From: Hoplostethus atlanticus
Lineage: Eukaryota; Chordata; Actinopteri; Trachichthyiformes; Trachichthyidae
Length of the DNA stretch: 64,000 nucleotides
Reading direction: 5' to 3'
Assembly: GCA_034670405.1 (NCBI GenBank)
Contig: JAXDDX010000087.1
Location: 558,001 to 622,000, forward strand
A model generated the notes under the pieces. The model was not told the origin of the DNA and ran no database searches. It saw only the letters and a program-made list of their open reading frames with translations. Positions 54,401 to 60,400 of this stretch are shown in pieces (positions within the stretch are counted from its first letter, which is position 1; each line of letters begins with the position of its first letter). A program made the position numbers and the translations under genes.

Positions 54401-57400
54401 GAGTGAAATTGAAATTCTCTCCCTTCCATAAAATATCAGAGGATCCACATGTGTTTTAAACAAATCAACATGCTATGTTAAAATCAACTTCTACATCAAA
54501 TGCCAACATGCAGACCACCAACTACAAATCCCACAAAAGACAGCTGGGTAGATATCTAGCTTTCCCCTGGTCAAACAATAGGACACTACAACTATTTAGG
54601 CGGCTAAATTAGCTAACTCTCCCTAGGCTTGGTAATAGTGCGTCTTCATAGTAACACCACAGCCAGCAAGAGATGACAGTGGCACAGCCCCTTATGGGGA
54701 AACAGCCACCGCTTTAACGGCTCCTTGAGCACACTGCAGATTATATTAGGAGCAAGCAATGTAATGTGTCATGGGCGTGTCATACTCTAACTTGATTACA
54801 TTTCTCTGAAAGCCGCCCGCCCGCTGCAAGAATACCAAATACTGGAAGATAGTGCTGTAACACTGACAGCAGCTTTTGAATAACTGAAGGGAGTGCTTCA
54901 GTGTTTGTGCAGTTGGTGGGATTTGTACTGCCATTGCTGCACAGTGATAAATAGTGGTTTATGGTGTCCGGGTAAAACCGTGAAAGATTGTGACGTTCTG
55001 CCAATGCTGTCCATGTCTTGTCTGTAGGGTTAGGCCAATATATGGGGCCGATATTGGCCTTTTATTAAAAACGGTCCGGTCAGTACCATCCACCTCCAAT
55101 ATGATTGGTAGGATGCAGTTCGTTTAATTTCATATTTGTTGTATAATTGATCAATACTACATTGTTTGTCTGTGGGAAGCCCTTAATTATTATTTCTATT
55201 ATCTGGGTTTTAATGTCCCCCCAAATGCGGTTTCCCAGCAAGAATAAAACTCTGGGGAAACGCTGAATCATTGTAAATTGTTGGAATTACAGTGCAGTGA
55301 CAAAACATGTTTTGCATAAGGGGTGTGACACTTTCAATACCTTGTTTCCCATATGAACTGGAGATTGCATCAGAAAAGTAACTTCTCAAATCCTGAAAAA
55401 AGTGGTTGGAAATTGTTCTTCCTCTTCCAGTAATCAAATATATTCATTAAGGTGCTTTTACTTGTTTACTTGCTTCAAAAGTTATTGAAGGTGGAAAAAC
55501 AAATATACACGGAATAACTCATACTGCAGTCACAGCTAAAAGGAACAAGTTCACCCCAGTTCCCTAGGGGTTGTCAAAGGGCATTCTGGGAATCGTAGGA
55601 AACTAACTGAAAAATTCATCACAGAATAACTCATGGAATGCACTGAACATCACAGATTGATGATGTATAACAGTGTAAGAGTATCCGAGGGTGGAACTTT
55701 CCTTTAAGGCAGTGGAGATACAACTCTTATGTTAGTTAATACAATCACAAAACACCTACAGCTGTCTAACAGCTATGCCAGCCTATAATACAGTGTAAAC
55801 ACATTACAGAGGCTTTCCAAGTGTTACTGCTAGTCTTCTTTTGAGGATTGAATCCTTTGTCTGCGATCAACCTCAGAAAATCTTTATTAAAAGGCCAGAA
55901 CACAGGCGCATCACAGGGACTCCTGTGGCATCCACCATTTCCTATCTACACTAATGAGATGCAAATTCAACTTCTTATTTGTGCAAGCATGCTCATCATG
56001 GAGCTTTGAATCAGCTACTGCCAGAGGGTGATGCAGAGGGAAGCATCATGCTTGTTGTGACAATTTGCAAACAAAGACTTGAGAAGGTCCCACCTCTAAT
56101 TCACAGAAGTTGCATTGTCAGTATAGTACCGTTTGCTGATGTAGTATTCACAGTGTGGTGAGGATGCCATGACTGTAGGTGAAAATACGGCTTGTCCTGG
56201 CTTTCAGACTTCAGTCTGACCTTTAACGTCAGCAACATCAAGGTAGTCAAGAGTTCAAGATGACAGATTGATAGAAATACTTGATTCATGGGCTACACTG
56301 GGTTCAGAAATCTCCAACATAGTGGCTCATCCAAATGAACAGCTAGCAGATAAAGACAAAAGACATGATGAGCTCATCTCTGGAAAGGCTGCCAGACTTA
56401 CCTTAGCCACTTTGTGATTGGCTGCTGTCTCGTGTGAGGTATTCTTCAGGCCTTCTTTCAGCTGGGTGATGAAGAGGTCATAGCCCTCTGTGTTGGACAC
56501 GTCAATCTTATCCTGACAGGCCAACAGCATCTGCTGGGCCTGGAGACACAGACACACACATTCATTAGGACCAAGATGCAATCATATGCAATACCAAGAC
56601 CATCTGTACATTGTGTGCTGCCTTTTGTTGTAGGCTCTAAAAATAAGAACTGCTTTAGCCAATTGAGTCATTTGTGAATTAGTCACAAATCACACACTGA
56701 CAGACAGCAGACTTTCGAGTCAATGTGGAAATCACAACGGTCTGCAAAATTGAATTCTTACAGAAACTAGAAACCTGAAAGGTGTGATAAACCTACATGT
56801 CAATAGTATCAGTACTAGAATGTTTTTTCTCCCTCAGATTCCATTTCCTTTCCACCATGATATTTTTCTTCCATTTTGAATTTTCTCTCACGCAATGTTT
56901 ATCCAATCTCCACGTAATTTTGCACACAGCATAAGTGGACCTCCTATATTGTGGCGATTGCAAAGATTTTTGATACTGCCTACATCTCGCTGTGAAAAGT
57001 GAAAAGAGCACAAAGACATGCAAACAGGAAGCGAGACATAATTCCTAACCACTTGATGCCAGAATGAACCAAATTTCACATACATGGCTGGAATAGGTCC
57101 AGAAGTGTTAGACCACATTTGGTAATGATCCATAGCGCCACCATTAGGCTATACTTGCAATTGCACCTATTTGTTCCCCTACAAAGTTGCCTCAAATCAC
57201 CACCACATTTAACATACAGCATTTTTCTGCCTACACCATCTTTGTATTACAGAATTTTTATACATGTAACATGGGCTGTGATGTACAAAAGAAGTTGAAG
57301 GTGAAGACACGCAAAGAGGAAAGGATGCAACTCCTTAACAGTTCCTTAATGACTAAATGTTCAAGCAACCAAACTTAATTTAAAAGTTAGTGAAGGGATT

Positions 57401-60400
57401 AAAAGTGTGTCAGACCAGGTTGTGCTCTATATTACCCTGAGAAAATCATAACAGTAATCAATCCACTTGAAATTCTACAGGTTGGTCAGAAATATTTAAA
57501 AGCTATCTAATCGAGCCATATGTTAGGGTTAGATTTGAGGAACATACGTTTGAACATCTGCCAGTGTTATGATAACAAACATTATAATACCCACAATGAC
57601 TTGCGGGGCAATCAGGCAACTCAGGTGCATTCTTTGTCATGCTGTGATAACCTGTTCATTGCTGCTAGCAGCTATATTTAGTAGCTACACGCCCATATCC
57701 TTCCTTGCTATTCCTCTCTCACTTGATAAAATACTGTAAAATGCACCTTCAGCAGTAGAGTGTAGTGAAACCTGTCGTGTAACACTGTTGAGCCTGCACA
57801 TTTATACCACAAAACCTAAACCCTCTGCCCCACCTTGTACTGCGGCATACTTTTTGGTTAATCTAAAACTATTTTTTTGAGAGAATATCTAGTTACTAGT
57901 AGATGGAATGACTACAGCAATTTAGTGTGGACTGGTGTGGAATTTATTAGGTTTGGGAAGGCTACCTTAACCCTGGCTGCCAGGGAAGGTGATCAATCAT
58001 AGTGGATAGACTTATCAACTTTATTCAGGTTTGCTGACACTTCTCTTATTTGGTTTGAACTCAAATGCCAAAAAGGCACAGCTACATTTTTCTTTGAATA
58101 AGATTTCCCATCTTTCCACCTGTACAGAAACAAACATGCACACAATTTTACATATGTGATTGGCATCTGTAAATTTGAATAGATTTGGGACAAAGAACAG
58201 CTGTGCCGCTGGACTCGTGTTTATTGTGTTATTTTCGTGGCAGAGTGACAGGTAGTCAAGCAATGGAGATAAGACAAAACTGGGAGATGAACAGAGGAAA
58301 AGAGGACTGCAGCAGAAAGGGAGAAGAAGCCTGGGCAAATCAATACTGGCAGCAACAGGTCTGCCCAGTCAGCCACACCCAGCAAGGCCACTATCATTTA
58401 TAAGCCAGTACATATAACGGCCTTATGCCTAAAATGACTTGATGCTCTTGTATAAATCTGAATGGCCAGTGCAATGACTCCCAAGATGATTCAAAGTCCT
58501 GTGTTACTAAATGGCAAATAGGGAATCTAGTGGGAGGAACTTCTCTTTATTATCCTGCAGCATCATTGGTAGTCTATAGGCTTGCAGAAGGATGTCATCA
58601 TGACACAGGCTAGGCCGAACTGTTGAATCAGACCTGTTGGACTGGGTGTCATCTTGGCAATGACTGAAAACATGTGTGAAAAGCCTAACTACACATACTG
58701 AAGTTGAAATTCTTAAACTACTATGTTTCCTGTCAACAATCACTGCCAGAGGCTGGTTTGAAGCAAAGATCAATCTGAGACACCCACAGAGCATATCAAT
58801 AAGGGGAACACCCATTTGAGCTGGGAGGCTGCAATTACAGTCTGTGTGCACTCAGATCTACTAAAGGCTTGTGGTGTGATTACATGAGGATTAAACTAAG
58901 GAATTTGCAGGTGTTAAAAAACAAACAGGAAATGGTGTCGACACAGCCTGCAAACAAACTGCTGACCTAGCTTGGCTAGCTAGTTCATTATGATTTAAAC
59001 TTGTTTGAAAAGCAAGATATAGGACAATTGTCCAACAACTAAATAAGCTGCCTTGTTTTTCTGCATTCAAGCCATACAGCCTTCTACTCTTGACCACTGG
59101 AGCTGTTTGGGTTTTAGTGCCTTGCTCAAGGGCATCTCAACAGAGGTTGTTGCGTTGTTGCATCACATGCGCGCCAGGGAAGTGCAGCTGCAGCTGGAAA
59201 ACTTGGGAGTTGCAGTACCGCAGTTAAGCAGGACCGTCTCTGTCCAAATGAAGAGGATCCGGAACTACTGGCCATTTTCGGTGGCGTTTTACTCACGTTT
59301 CCCTACAGCGCCACTAATGTACTGGAGTTTTCAGGTGATGAGAAGCATGAGAATACCAAGGTATGCAAGCGGCATATCCATGTCCACACAGAACTCACCA
59401 ACGTCAAGCCACACAGAGCATGAAACAGACATTACTCATTTACTTTCCCCACCCACATACTTCCAACCAGCAACCTTCCAGGCACAAGCCTGCTTCTCTG
59501 ACCTCTTCTCTAACCTAAAACGAGAAACAGTGAAAACAGACACGAGTGAGAAATGGAATGGCGTAGGGAGGCAAAGAGACCGAAAGCAGCATCATTAATT
59601 GGATTAAATTGACAATCTCTACAGAAGGGCTTGAGGGCTTCACACTATTCTTATGCTGATGTCAGTGTATGATTATCACAAGTGTCCAGTCCTAAGCAGA
59701 GCTGCCTTCTTAGCATTGTAATCCCTTTTCAGTCACACATTAAAAGGTTCAGAGGAATGGTGTGGCAGTAGGTTTTTTCTAGAGTAAAAGAGCTGACAGT
59801 GGTGGACTAGCTTTTCTGCTTTACATAGCAATGCTTTAGACCCAAGTCTCCAGTCTATTACTGAGTAGTGGCACTTACAGGCAGTGTATGAAATATTTTC
59901 ACTTCAATCTAGCCTACAATCAGGGATGAACTTCTAATCTATTCATTCCCCATTTGGTTTGTTGTTGTGGCCCTGTTTTCAGCTCATTGTATTTTTTACA
60001 GAGCGTAGAAAAAGCTTCTATAGCTGAAGCCCCTCCCACCCCTTATGACCATCCAGGCTGAACCAGCTCCGCCTCCACAGAATATGGAGGAGCAGCCCAG
60101 TCGTGAGACCGAAAACCCCAGGTATGCCTTTGATAGAGCAAGGTCAGACACAAGAATCATCATAGATATTACTATTAAAGAAGGAGGAACCAGATACAGA
60201 ACAAAGGAATTCAAACTTAGTTGGCCATCTTTCTCCTAGACAGCTAAGCCTCAGAACCAGGCTGTGCGGAGCTGTGCAGGCCTAATGTGTTTCGATAATG
60301 TACAGAGCTAACCAGACTAACATAGCGTTTGCTGCTATGCTGTGCTACAGCATAGGGGCAGGATGTTACCAAGCAGTTTGTCTATTATGCTAACCATGGC

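Noticed and set aside
59053-59598. 181-codon plus-strand open frame
   Set aside because: It runs through repeat-like sequence, has no recognisable domain or coding signature and no splice partners.
60045-60239. 64-codon plus-strand frame with charged composition
   Set aside because: No family resemblance, no splice context, length expected by chance.
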